This document shows, piece after piece, positions 1 through 6,337 of a stretch of DNA of 9,687 nt (positions are counted from its first letter, which is position 1; each line of letters opens with the position of its first letter). A program made the translations under genes and the position numbers. The notes beneath the pieces are model-generated. The model was not told the DNA's origin and searched no databases. It saw only the letters and a program-made list of their open reading frames with translations. The DNA lies in contig VXXH01000308.1 in the NCBI GenBank assembly GCA_009835515.1, positions 1-9,687 of the forward strand, given 5' to 3'. This DNA is from Candidatus Poribacteria bacterium (GTDB lineage: Bacteria > Poribacteria > WGA-4E > WGA-3G).

Positions 1-1371
1 GATCTGAACAAATATTCTAACTTTACGACAGGCTCTGTCTATAAGGAAGTGATTGAGAAGGAGCGTCGGGGCGACTATCTCGGTGAAACCGTGCAGCTGA
101 TTCCGCATATTACGGATGAGATCAAGGGGCGCATCTACCAGATCGGTGAGGATAACGAAGCTGAAATCGTTATTACCGAGATAGGCGGAACCATCGGCGA
201 CTTCGAGATGCCACCGTTCGTCGAAGCCATCCGACAGATTGCTGTTGAGGTCGGACGCGAGAATGCGATGTTCCTCCATGTATCGCTCATCTACACTTTA
301 CCCAATGGTGAGAGCAAGAGTAAACCGACACAGCATAGCATCCGCAAACTCCAAGAGCTCGGAGTCCAGCCAGATGTGTTGCTCTGTCGTACCAGTCAGG
401 CGTTGGAGGAGGCTTTCCGTCGGAAAATCGCCCTCCTCTGTGGTATCTCTGAAGAATGTATTTTTGAAGGATTAGACACAAAATGCGTTGATGAAATCCC
501 TCTTAATTTTGAACGGCAAGGGATGGGGCATCTCGTTTCAAAGAAACTCGGGCTTGAAGCACGCGCGCCGATGGATGCTGAATGGTCCACAATGGTTGAA
601 AAACTGAAAAACCCGAAACGGCACGTCCGAATAGCGATTGTCGGAAAATATACGACTGGCAACGATGCCTATATCAGTGTACAGGAAGCCCTTAAACACG
701 GCGGAATTGCCAACGAAACCTCTATTGAAATTGAGTGGATTGAGGCTGAATCCCTTACGGAACATCCGAATCTTGACGCTGTTTTTGAAAATGCGGATGG
801 TATCCTCGTCCCCGGTGGGTTCGGCTATCGTGGAATAGAAGGGATGTTAGTTGCTGCACAATACGCCCGTGAAAATAAAATCCCGTATTTGGGATTATGT
901 CTCGGCATGCAGTGTCTTGTAATTGAGTTTGCCCGGCACATTGCGAAACTAAAAAATGCCAATACCACAGAAGTAGACGAGAATACACCCTATCCGGTTA
1001 TAGATTTAATGCATGAACAGCGTTCAATAGCCGACCTCGGCGCAACAATGCGACTCGGACATTATCCGTGTGTACTTAAAGAAAATACTAAAAGTTATGA
1101 CGCTTATCAGCAACCTATTATTCTGGAGCGTCACCGTCATCGCTATGAGTTAAATAACCTATATCGATCACAATTAGAATCGGCGGGACTCTGTTTTAGC
1201 GGGTTGTCGCCGGACGAAAGTCTCGTCGAAATCGCTGAGGTAACGGATCATCCATGGATGGTAGGTTCACAATTCCACCCCGAATTTCAATCCAAGCCGC
1301 TTGCGCCACATCCGCTTTTTCGTGAATTCATCGCAGCGGTGCTCTCCTATCAATCCGAAATGAAAATATGA
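1..1371 (+). CDS. pyrG: CTP synthase, 3' portion (5' end outside window)
   Basis: CTP synthase makes CTP from UTP, ATP and glutamine, the last step of pyrimidine nucleotide synthesis in the cytoplasm. The frame is open from base 1 (DLNKYSNFTTGSVYKEVIEK), so the GTG at 49 is an internal valine codon and not the start. By comparison with the usual ~540-residue enzyme, roughly 95-100 N-terminal residues, including the P-loop, lie outside the window. Synthetase-domain motifs seen are GDYLG, TEIGGTIGDFE and KPTQHS. The C-terminal class I glutamine amidotransferase domain has the PGGFG oxyanion strand, nucleophile Cys in GLCLGMQ (codon 898-900), ERHRHRYE, and the His/Glu pair of FHPEF (codons 1276-1278 and 1282-1284). 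All amidotransferase catalytic residues are present, so the visible part looks intact. It ends 16 bp before the first larA paralog and could be cotranscribed with it. Identification is very secure. Confidence 0.97.
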   Translation, partial: DLNKYSNFTTGSVYKEVIEKERRGDYLGETVQLIPHITDEIKGRIYQIGEDNEAEIVITEIGGTIGDFEMPPFVEAIRQIAVEVGRENAMFLHVSLIYTLPNGESKSKPTQHSIRKLQELGVQPDVLLCRTSQALEEAFRRKIALLCGISEECIFEGLDTKCVDEIPLNFERQGMGHLVSKKLGLEARAPMDAEWSTMVEKLKNPKRHVRIAIVGKYTTGNDAYISVQEALKHGGIANETSIEIEWIEAESLTEHPNLDAVFENADGILVPGGFGYRGIEGMLVAAQYARENKIPYLGLCLGMQCLVIEFARHIAKLKNANTTEVDENTPYPVIDLMHEQRSIADLGATMRLGHYPCVLKENTKSYDAYQQPIILERHRHRYELNNLYRSQLESAGLCFSGLSPDESLVEIAEVTDHPWMVGSQFHPEFQSKPLAPHPLFREFIAAVLSYQSEMKI

Positions 1372-1387
1372 AAGGAGAAGAAGAGCA

Positions 1388-2641
1388 ATGAACAACACAG
1401 CTAAAGTCCGTTCCCGTGCTTGGTACGGGGATGAGGAACTGACGCTGAATTTTCCGATCGATTGGGAAGTTGAGGTATTAGGTCCGAAAGACGCGCCTGC
1501 CCTTTCTGATACGCAAATTGAAAAGGCATTTGCTGAGCCGATTGGTACCCCGCGTATAGCAGAACTCGCGAAGGGGAAAAAGAGTGCCGCTATTGTTGTT
1601 GATGATCTGAGCCGTCCGACCCCTGCCGCGAGAGTTATCCCGTTTATCCTACGTGAGTTGGTATCGGCAGGTGTCCCGAAATCCGAGATCCGATTTGTTG
1701 TTGGGCCCGGCTCCCACCGTCCGTTGACCGATCAAGAGATCGCGACAAAAATTGGGACAGATGTAGCGGCTGAATATAAAACGACGAACCATGATTTCCT
1801 GAGCGGTGATCTACGTGCCCTCGGTAGCCTTGATAATGGGATGCCTATCTATATTAACCGTATTGTTGCAGATGCGGATTTTAAAATCTGTGTCGGCGGT
1901 ATTTATCCGCACAGTTCTGTCGGTTTTACTGGGGGGGCAAAGTTGATTGTACCTGGTGTCTCAGGATTCGCGACAATATTTTACTTTCATACCTATTCAT
2001 CAAGCCGCGGTCCAGGAATTATTGAGGGGGAAGAAGGCGATGAACCTGACCGACGCGCTTGTGCTGAGCTGGCAGCAAAAATTCTCGGACTTGATGCCAT
2101 TGTAAACATGACGCTGAATACCCATCGTGAGATCTCTGGCGTGTTCTTAGGGGACTTTGTAAAAGCGCATCGTGCGGGTGCGCGTTTCGCTTTGGAGACT
2201 TATAGTACACCGATATCCGAAACGAGTGAAAAAGCGACTGATTTGATTGTGGCGAACTGCTATCCACTCGATTCTGATGCAATCCAACTGGATAAGGCAC
2301 TGGCAGCTTTTAGTTATTTTCAGAATGCCTATACATTGGCACTCTATCCTGCCAGTGATGGCAGCTGCTACCACGGTCTGTACGATAGGCTTGATTATCC
2401 GCGCTATCTCCAGCAGCGCGCGGAACAGATTCCGATGGAACCACCAGTGCCGCAAATCGGACCCCGCAACCAACTACACGTCTGGTCTGAGTACTTTGGC
2501 GCAGATGAATTCTACAAAGAATACCCAGCTGCACGCCTCTTTCGCAACCTTGAACAAGTGATTCAGCTCTTTGCAGAGAAACTTCCAAAACACGCACGCG
2601 TTGGTGTTTTGCCAGCAGCCGGAATTCAGATATTAGAGTAA
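1388..2641 (+). CDS. LarA-family nickel-pincer 2-hydroxyacid racemase/epimerase, paralog 1
   Basis: This 417-residue protein belongs to the LarA (DUF2088) family. These enzymes use a nickel pincer nucleotide (NPN) bound covalently to a lysine to racemise or epimerise 2-hydroxy acids. Residues matching L. plantarum LarA, with the same spacing, are: D73 and R76 in DDLSRPTP (D72, R75), H110 in GSHRP (H108), H175 and K185 in YPHSSVGFTGGAK (H174, K184), H201 in FYFHTY (H200), and Q300 and K303 in IQLDK (Q295, K298). The active site therefore looks complete. Family members act on lactate, malate, aryl-lactates, 2-hydroxyglutarate or gluconate-type acids; sequence alone does not fix the substrate. 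The ATG is preceded by AAGGAG (1372-1377) with a 10-nt spacer, 16 bp after pyrG. It is about 70% identical to the copy at 3110-4369. No NPN-synthesis genes (larB, larC, larE) are in the window. Family assignment is strong, substrate unknown. Confidence 0.9.
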   Translation: MNNTAKVRSRAWYGDEELTLNFPIDWEVEVLGPKDAPALSDTQIEKAFAEPIGTPRIAELAKGKKSAAIVVDDLSRPTPAARVIPFILRELVSAGVPKSEIRFVVGPGSHRPLTDQEIATKIGTDVAAEYKTTNHDFLSGDLRALGSLDNGMPIYINRIVADADFKICVGGIYPHSSVGFTGGAKLIVPGVSGFATIFYFHTYSSSRGPGIIEGEEGDEPDRRACAELAAKILGLDAIVNMTLNTHREISGVFLGDFVKAHRAGARFALETYSTPISETSEKATDLIVANCYPLDSDAIQLDKALAAFSYFQNAYTLALYPASDGSCYHGLYDRLDYPRYLQQRAEQIPMEPPVPQIGPRNQLHVWSEYFGADEFYKEYPAARLFRNLEQVIQLFAEKLPKHARVGVLPAAGIQILE

Positions 2642-2663
2642 CAACATCGGGGTTAAAAACCTT

Positions 2664-2702
2664 TCTTTGACATACTCCCCCCGCTAAAGCAGGGGGATTC
2701 TT
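2664..2702 (-). mobile_element. IS200/IS605-type (IS1341/TnpB) right-end-like hairpin, element relic
   Basis: Read on the minus strand this is AAGAATCCCCCTGCTTTAGC followed by GGGGGGAGTATGTCAAAG. It strongly resembles the right end of IS1341/OrfB-type elements of the IS200/IS605 family, which end in a C/G-rich hairpin with a TTTA or TAAA loop followed by GAGTATGTCAA. The stem on the plus strand pairs TCCCCC (2676-2681) with GGGGGA (2692-2697) and GC (2683-2684) with GC (2689-2690) around TAAA. One C/A mismatch (2682/2691) suggests decay or tolerated drift. In this family the right end overlaps the 3' end of tnpB and of the guide-bearing omega RNA. The orientation would place tnpB to the right (2703 onward), but no TnpB motif is visible there. 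It is thus either a remnant or a short non-autonomous copy. The resemblance comes from pattern memory, not a search. Confidence 0.5.
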
Positions 2703-2828
2703 AGAAACACCCTGAGCGGGGCAGATCGTGCTATCAACGACCACTGCTTGCGATGTGCCAGTCTTCTGTAGCCTCCTGCAACAGGTAATGCCCTAACTGC
2801 GTGCTGTAAAGCACCTTACGAAAAGTTT

Positions 2829-2947
2829 TGAGTCGTTTGTTTCAAATGGGATGTGCTTTTAAGCAATCTTTCCCGACTCACGACTGACAAGCATATTTTA
2901 GATATTTTTCAGTCGTGTGAGGCTTTTACGTGATCGTCTGAAATATC
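2829..2947 (+). other. Cluster of overlapping inverted repeats, possible structured RNA or element end
   Basis: Three pairings are visible. Stem A: TGAGTCG (2829-2835) with CGACTCA (2874-2880), 7 bp. Stem B: CACGACTGA (2879-2887) with TCAGTCGTG (2909-2917), 9 bp perfect. Stem C: GATATTT plus CAG (2901-2912, with a TT bulge) with CTGAAATATC (2938-2947), extended by CG/CG beyond a T/T mismatch. Stems B and C compete for 2909-2915 and cannot form together, while A and B share only two bases. Such alternatives are typical of attenuators and riboswitch-like leaders, but there is no T-tract after any of them. The left end of an IS200/IS605-type element, which also carries subterminal hairpins, is an equal alternative given the right-end-like hairpin at 2664-2702. 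Confidence 0.35.
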
Positions 2948-3038
2948 AAGCAATATACCAATGCATCAATCACAACCAATGCCGAACACGATGAACATTT
3001 TAACATTTTTGGCAATCTTTGTCAAGAGAAAATATAGG

Positions 3039-3082
3039 CAGCGTCTACATCTCCGACCTACGAGGACGGAGTTTTGACGCTG
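3039..3082 (+). promoter_or_regulatory. Compound hairpin before second larA paralog
   Basis: Nested pairing is seen directly. The outer stem is CAGCGTC (3039-3045) with GACGCTG (3076-3082), 7 bp perfect. The inner stem is CTCCG (3051-3055) with CGGAG (3067-3071), continued across an A/A mismatch by CCT (3057-3059) with AGG (3063-3065) around ACG. The two stems are joined by TACAT and TTTT. It lies 27 nt before the ATG at 3110 and upstream of its Shine-Dalgarno AGAGGA (3099-3104). As RNA it would be a two-tier leader stem-loop. A possible -35/-10 pair, TTGGCA (3009-3014) and TATAGG (3033-3038) with an 18-bp spacer, would start transcription near 3045 and cut the outer stem. In that case the palindrome would act as DNA. 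Function is inferred only. Confidence 0.4.
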
Positions 3083-3109
3083 AAGATTATGATAAGATAG
3101 AGGACAATT

Positions 3110-4369
3110 ATGAATAACACTGCTACAGTCTACTCCAGTGCTTGGTATGGAGATGAAGAACTGACTTTGAATTTTCCGACCGGTTGGGAGGTGGAGGTAC
3201 TCGGCCCCCAAGACGCGCCCGCGCTTTCGGATACACAAATTGAACAGGCATTTGCTGAACCGATCGGCACACCCCGTATATCGGAACTCGCGAAAGGGAA
3301 AAAGAGTGCTGCTATCGTCGTTGATGATCTGAGCCGTCCGACACCTGCAGCGAAAGTTATCCCTATGCTTCTGCGTGAGTTAGCCACAGCAGGTGTCCCG
3401 AAATCCGAAATTCGATTTGTTGTCGGCGGCGGTTCCCACCGACCGCTCACTGATGAAGAGGTTGCGAAGAAGATTGGGGCAGATATCGCTGCTGAATATG
3501 AGGCAACGAGTCACGATTTCATGAGTGGCGATCTGCGTGCGCTGGGAAATCTTAGTAACGGGATGCCTATCTATCTCAATCGTGTCATTGCGGATGCGGA
3601 TTTCAAAATCTGTCTTGGTGGTATCTATCCACACGGATCCGTCGGTTTCGGTGGCGGCGCGAAATTGGTCGTGCCGGGAATCGCAGGTTTCGCCACAATG
3701 TTTTATTTCCATACGTTCTCACCCGGACGCGGACACGCCGTTATTGAAAGAAAGGGTAGTGAACCGGATCATCGAGATTTCGCTGAGGAAGTAGCGGGTG
3801 TCCTCGGACTTGATGTGATTGTCAACACGGTCCTCAACAGCCGCCGTGAAATCTGTGGACTGTTCGTAGGTGATTTTGTGCAGGCGCACCGTAAAGGGGC
3901 GCACTTCGCTTTAGACACTTACGGTACAGAGATACCGGAAGCGAGTCGAAAAGAGACCGATTTAGTTGTACTCAACTGCTACCCACTTGACAGCGATCCG
4001 ATCCAAACGGGTAAAGCGTTGTGGGCGACGCGTTATTTTGAAAAAGCGTATAAAATGGCACTCAACCCCGCATCAGACGGTATCTGCTACCATGGACTGT
4101 TTGAGGAGATTGACTTCGCACGCTTCTTACAACAGCGGGCGGAGCGGGCGCAATCTGAACTCCCACCCGCACAACTCGGAACGCAAGACCAACTGCACGT
4201 CTGGTCAGAACACTTTTTAGTCGATGATTTTTACAAAAAACATCCGGGGGACCTCCTTTTTAGAGACCTTGATCAGTTGATCGCGCTGTTCGCCGAGAGA
4301 CTGCCATCTCCAGCGAAAGTGGCTGTTCTACCTTCCGCTGGAATTCAGGTGTTAGCACCGGAGAAATAG
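3110..4369 (+). CDS. LarA-family nickel-pincer 2-hydroxyacid racemase/epimerase, paralog 2
   Basis: This 419-residue protein is a second LarA-family enzyme, expected to racemise or epimerise a 2-hydroxy acid with a covalent nickel pincer nucleotide. It keeps the full residue set: D73/R76 (DDLSR), H110 (GSHRP), H175 and K185 (YPHGSVGFGGGAK), H201 (FYFHTF), and Q299/K302 (IQTGK). Compared by eye with the copy at 1388-2641, the first 200 residues differ at about 35 positions (~82% identity). The remainder differs at about 89 of 217 (~59%), including a one-residue gap near residue 217. The second halves may thus have diverged in substrate preference. The start is ATG with AGAGGA (3099-3104) and a 5-nt spacer. 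Its TAG stop directly abuts the dctQ ATG, and dctQ's GGAG (4360-4363) lies inside this gene, indicating cotranscription and translational coupling with the TRAP genes. This copy, not the first, is the one tied to the transporter. Confidence 0.9.
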   Translation: MNNTATVYSSAWYGDEELTLNFPTGWEVEVLGPQDAPALSDTQIEQAFAEPIGTPRISELAKGKKSAAIVVDDLSRPTPAAKVIPMLLRELATAGVPKSEIRFVVGGGSHRPLTDEEVAKKIGADIAAEYEATSHDFMSGDLRALGNLSNGMPIYLNRVIADADFKICLGGIYPHGSVGFGGGAKLVVPGIAGFATMFYFHTFSPGRGHAVIERKGSEPDHRDFAEEVAGVLGLDVIVNTVLNSRREICGLFVGDFVQAHRKGAHFALDTYGTEIPEASRKETDLVVLNCYPLDSDPIQTGKALWATRYFEKAYKMALNPASDGICYHGLFEEIDFARFLQQRAERAQSELPPAQLGTQDQLHVWSEHFLVDDFYKKHPGDLLFRDLDQLIALFAERLPSPAKVAVLPSAGIQVLAPEK

Positions 4370-4909
4370 ATGCCGATACCTAAAGAAAGTACGGGTAATA
4401 TTTTCCTGCAAAACGCTAATACTTTCCTCGGTAAAGTCGAGACCGGCGCGTTGTGTCTCATTGTCGCCATGATGCTCGGGCTTGCGATACTCAAAATTGT
4501 CCTACGTTACGTGTTTAGCACCAGCCTGTTGTGGAGCGATATAATGCTTCAGCACTTGACGCTCTGGCTCTGCTTCTTCGGTGCCGCGCTCGCCACCTGT
4601 GAGAGACGACATATCAGTATTGATGTACTGAGTCGGATTCTGCCGGGAAGCGTCACGCGTTGGACCAATCTCGTTATTGACTGTATCGCCTTGGTCGTTG
4701 TCGGGATTTTAGCGTATTACGGCTTTCTCTTTCTTGGAGATGAACAGTCAAGCGAGACTGTGTTAATTGGCAGTGTCCCGTTGTGGTGGGCGAAAACTAT
4801 TATTCCGTACGGTTTTGTTCTCATTGGTGTTCATGTGGTACTCCAGATTGGCATCCATCTAACAGGGAGTGCGGATACACCAGATGCTATTGAGGGGGAA
4901 CCTGACTGA
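4370..4909 (+). CDS. dctQ: TRAP transporter small membrane subunit (DctQ family)
   Basis: DctQ is the four-helix membrane partner of DctM in tripartite ATP-independent periplasmic transporters, which bring in organic and sugar acids using a sodium or proton gradient. The 179-residue length is typical. Hydrophobic segments lie at about residues 27-49, 61-79, 99-121 and 140-163. Family signatures are LLWSDIMLQHLTLWLCFFGA and, next, ERRHISIDVL, matching the conserved W-(S/A)-(D/E), flGaa and H-I-x-(V/I)-D pattern. The ATG follows the larA stop with no gap, and the gene overlaps dctM by one base (TGATG). The substrate is unknown; the coupled LarA homolog suggests a 2-hydroxy or sugar acid. Confidence 0.9.
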   Translation: MPIPKESTGNIFLQNANTFLGKVETGALCLIVAMMLGLAILKIVLRYVFSTSLLWSDIMLQHLTLWLCFFGAALATCERRHISIDVLSRILPGSVTRWTNLVIDCIALVVVGILAYYGFLFLGDEQSSETVLIGSVPLWWAKTIIPYGFVLIGVHVVLQIGIHLTGSADTPDAIEGEPD

Positions 4910-6195
4910 TGGGACTCATAATTGGCATCGGTTTGATAGGTTTCGCACTCCTCGGTGGCGCGCTTTTCGTTTTACTCGGTGGTGCCTCGATTATTGGATA
5001 TGCCACGGCAGGCGAACCGATTGCGACAATCCTAATTGATTTCAACCGGCTCACCCGGAATTCGACAATCCTGATTATCCCGCTCTTCACCTTTGCAGGA
5101 TACATTATCGCTGAAGGAAAGGCACCGCAACGGTTGGTTGCGTTCGCGCGTGCGAGTGTTGGCTGGTTACCGGGCGGTATTGCTGTCGTCGTACTCGGTA
5201 CCTGTGCTTTCTTTACTACCTTCACAGGCGCGTCCGGCGTAACGATTATCGCACTCGGCGGATTGGTCTATCCGATCCTGCGGCAAACCTATAACGAAAA
5301 ATTTTCTCTCGGCTTGATAACGGCTTCTGGGAGTATCGGGATGCTCTTTCCACCGAGCGTTCCGCTCATCCTCTACGCGATTATCGCCCAAGTTCCTATT
5401 GACAGAATGTTCCTTGCGGGGATTATTCCCGGTCTCCTGATTCTCGGTGTTCTGAGTTTCTATTGTTGTGGATGGAGTGTTATCAAGAAGAGTGAAACAA
5501 CACCGTTTGATTTGACGGTTTTCCTAAGAACACTCTGGGAAGCGAAGTGGGAACTCCTGCTGCCGTTTATTGTGCTGGGCGGTATTTTATCGGGTATCGT
5601 TACATTGGACGAGGCGGCTGCACTAACAGCCATCTACGCCTGTATCGTAGAAATGGGCATCCACCGTTCTATTTCGTTGAGAGTGTTACCGCGTATTGTC
5701 AAGGAGAGTACCTTACTTGTTGGCGCAATCCTTATTATTCTGGGTATCGCTTTAGGGTTGACAAACTATCTCATCACACTTGAGGTGCCGACAGCCGTCC
5801 TCGACTGGATCCAATCAACAACAGAAAGTCGTGTCATTACACTCATCGGACTCAACGTCTTCTTGCTCATCATTGGGTGTCTGATGGACATCTTTTCGGC
5901 GATAATTATCGTGGTGCCGTTACTACTTCCTATTGCTGAGCAATTCGGGATTGATAAGGCGCATCTCGGGATCATCGTCTTAACCAACCTCGAAATTGGG
6001 TATTTGACCCCGCCTGTTGGCATGAATCTGTTCATTTCCAGCATGAAATTTGATCGGTCTGTCGTGTTGCTCTACCGTTCTGTCCTCTTATTTATCGCGT
6101 TATTATTGGTAGCACTTGTTTTGGTGACGTATGTGCCGGAGTTGAGTCTCTGGCTCCCGCGAGTTTTTGGAAAAACATCAGCACCACTTCTCTAA
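4909..6195 (+). CDS. dctM: TRAP transporter large permease (DctM family)
   Basis: DctM is the transport-competent membrane subunit of TRAP transporters, with about 11-12 membrane segments. The 428-residue protein is hydrophobic throughout and shows family hallmarks: IPLFTFAGYIIAEG (57-70), the ASGSIGMLFPPSVPLILYA segment (139-157), GGILSGIVTLDEAAALTAIY (224-243), the MDIFSAIIIVVPLLLP helix (326-341) and GYLTPPVGMNLFIS (364-377). The start ATG overlaps the dctQ stop and has GAGGGGG (4892-4898) upstream with a 10-nt spacer. A complete TRAP system also needs a periplasmic binding protein (DctP) to pick the substrate. None is encoded on either side here, so it must be elsewhere or shared. Confidence 0.93.
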   Translation: MGLIIGIGLIGFALLGGALFVLLGGASIIGYATAGEPIATILIDFNRLTRNSTILIIPLFTFAGYIIAEGKAPQRLVAFARASVGWLPGGIAVVVLGTCAFFTTFTGASGVTIIALGGLVYPILRQTYNEKFSLGLITASGSIGMLFPPSVPLILYAIIAQVPIDRMFLAGIIPGLLILGVLSFYCCGWSVIKKSETTPFDLTVFLRTLWEAKWELLLPFIVLGGILSGIVTLDEAAALTAIYACIVEMGIHRSISLRVLPRIVKESTLLVGAILIILGIALGLTNYLITLEVPTAVLDWIQSTTESRVITLIGLNVFLLIIGCLMDIFSAIIIVVPLLLPIAEQFGIDKAHLGIIVLTNLEIGYLTPPVGMNLFISSMKFDRSVVLLYRSVLLFIALLLVALVLVTYVPELSLWLPRVFGKTSAPLL

Positions 6196-6245
6196 CCCCT
6201 CTTTTTTCTCGTGTTAAGGTTTCTAACTTTGGTGAGTGCTTTTTT
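6180..6245 (+). terminator. Candidate terminator after dctM
   Basis: AGCACCACT (6180-6188) can pair with GGTGAGTGCT (6231-6240, one bulged A), and a run of six T residues follows (6240-6245). The long loop contains a small GTTA/TAAC stem and a T-rich stretch. The left arm overlaps the last codons of dctM. The position is right for ending the plus-strand operon, but the long loop makes this only moderately likely. Confidence 0.4.
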
Positions 6246-6266
6246 CGATCGCTGATCTGAAAGTAA

Positions 6267-6297
6267 ATAGGCCTGGCAATAAAGTCACCAGACCTAT
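6267..6297 (-). terminator. Candidate rho-independent terminator after the LamG gene
   Basis: Arms ATAGGCCTGG (6267-6276) and CCAGACCTAT (6288-6297) form a 10-bp stem with an 11-nt loop. Read as minus-strand RNA the one imperfect position is a G-U wobble; on the plus strand it would be a C/A mismatch, so the structure favours the minus direction. On that strand the stem is followed by ATTTACTTTC, a modestly T-rich tail. It lies about 40 bp past the LamG stop. Confidence 0.5.
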
Positions 6298-6337
6298 AAA
6301 AAAGCACAGTTTGCACATCTATGTTGAGAAATATGGT

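Larger units (their letters stand above)
2642..3109. other. 468-bp structured gap between the two larA paralogs
   Basis: No credible full gene is present on either strand. In order, the gap holds: a weak GGTT-AAA-AACC stem followed by TTTCTTT (2651-2668); an IS200/IS605-type terminal hairpin (2664-2702); two short stems, CCTG-CAA-CAGG (2775-2785) and GTGCT-GTAA-AGCAC with a GNRA-type loop (2801-2814); a cluster of overlapping stems (2829-2947); and a compound hairpin (3039-3082) before the second larA. On the minus strand a 35-codon open stretch (2737-2841, stop TGA at 2734-2736) reads like protein (LGHYLLQEATEDWHIASSGR) but has no start and is closed by a stop upstream, so it may be a gene remnant. 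No TnpB zinc-ribbon (CxxC) motif was found. Flanking genes are otherwise packed with 0-16 bp spacing, so this gap is out of character and probably reflects an insertion or a regulatory region. Confidence 0.6.

Noticed and set aside
49..1371. GTG at 49 as the start of a shorter pyrG
   Set aside because: Codons 1-48 already encode CTP synthase sequence in the same frame, so the gene is cut by the window edge and GTG 49 is internal.
2651..2668. GGTT-AAA-AACC followed by TTTCTTT as a larA1 terminator
   Set aside because: A 4-bp stem with a 3-nt loop is too weak to call; it is mentioned only in the description of the gap.
2310..2744. A 144-codon minus-strand open frame running from the intergenic hairpin into larA1
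   Set aside because: Most of it lies antisense to the strongly supported larA1 gene and shows no domain. Its first part merely translates the IS-end-like hairpin. Only the non-overlapping intergenic portion is considered, as a possible relic.
2641..3109. A CRISPR array or defence system in the repeat-rich gap
   Set aside because: The repeats are inverted and single, with no regularly spaced direct repeats and no cas-like genes in the window.
3130..3450. A 106-codon minus-strand frame inside larA2
   Set aside because: It is antisense to a clear LarA gene, and its composition and lack of domain fit a shadow frame.
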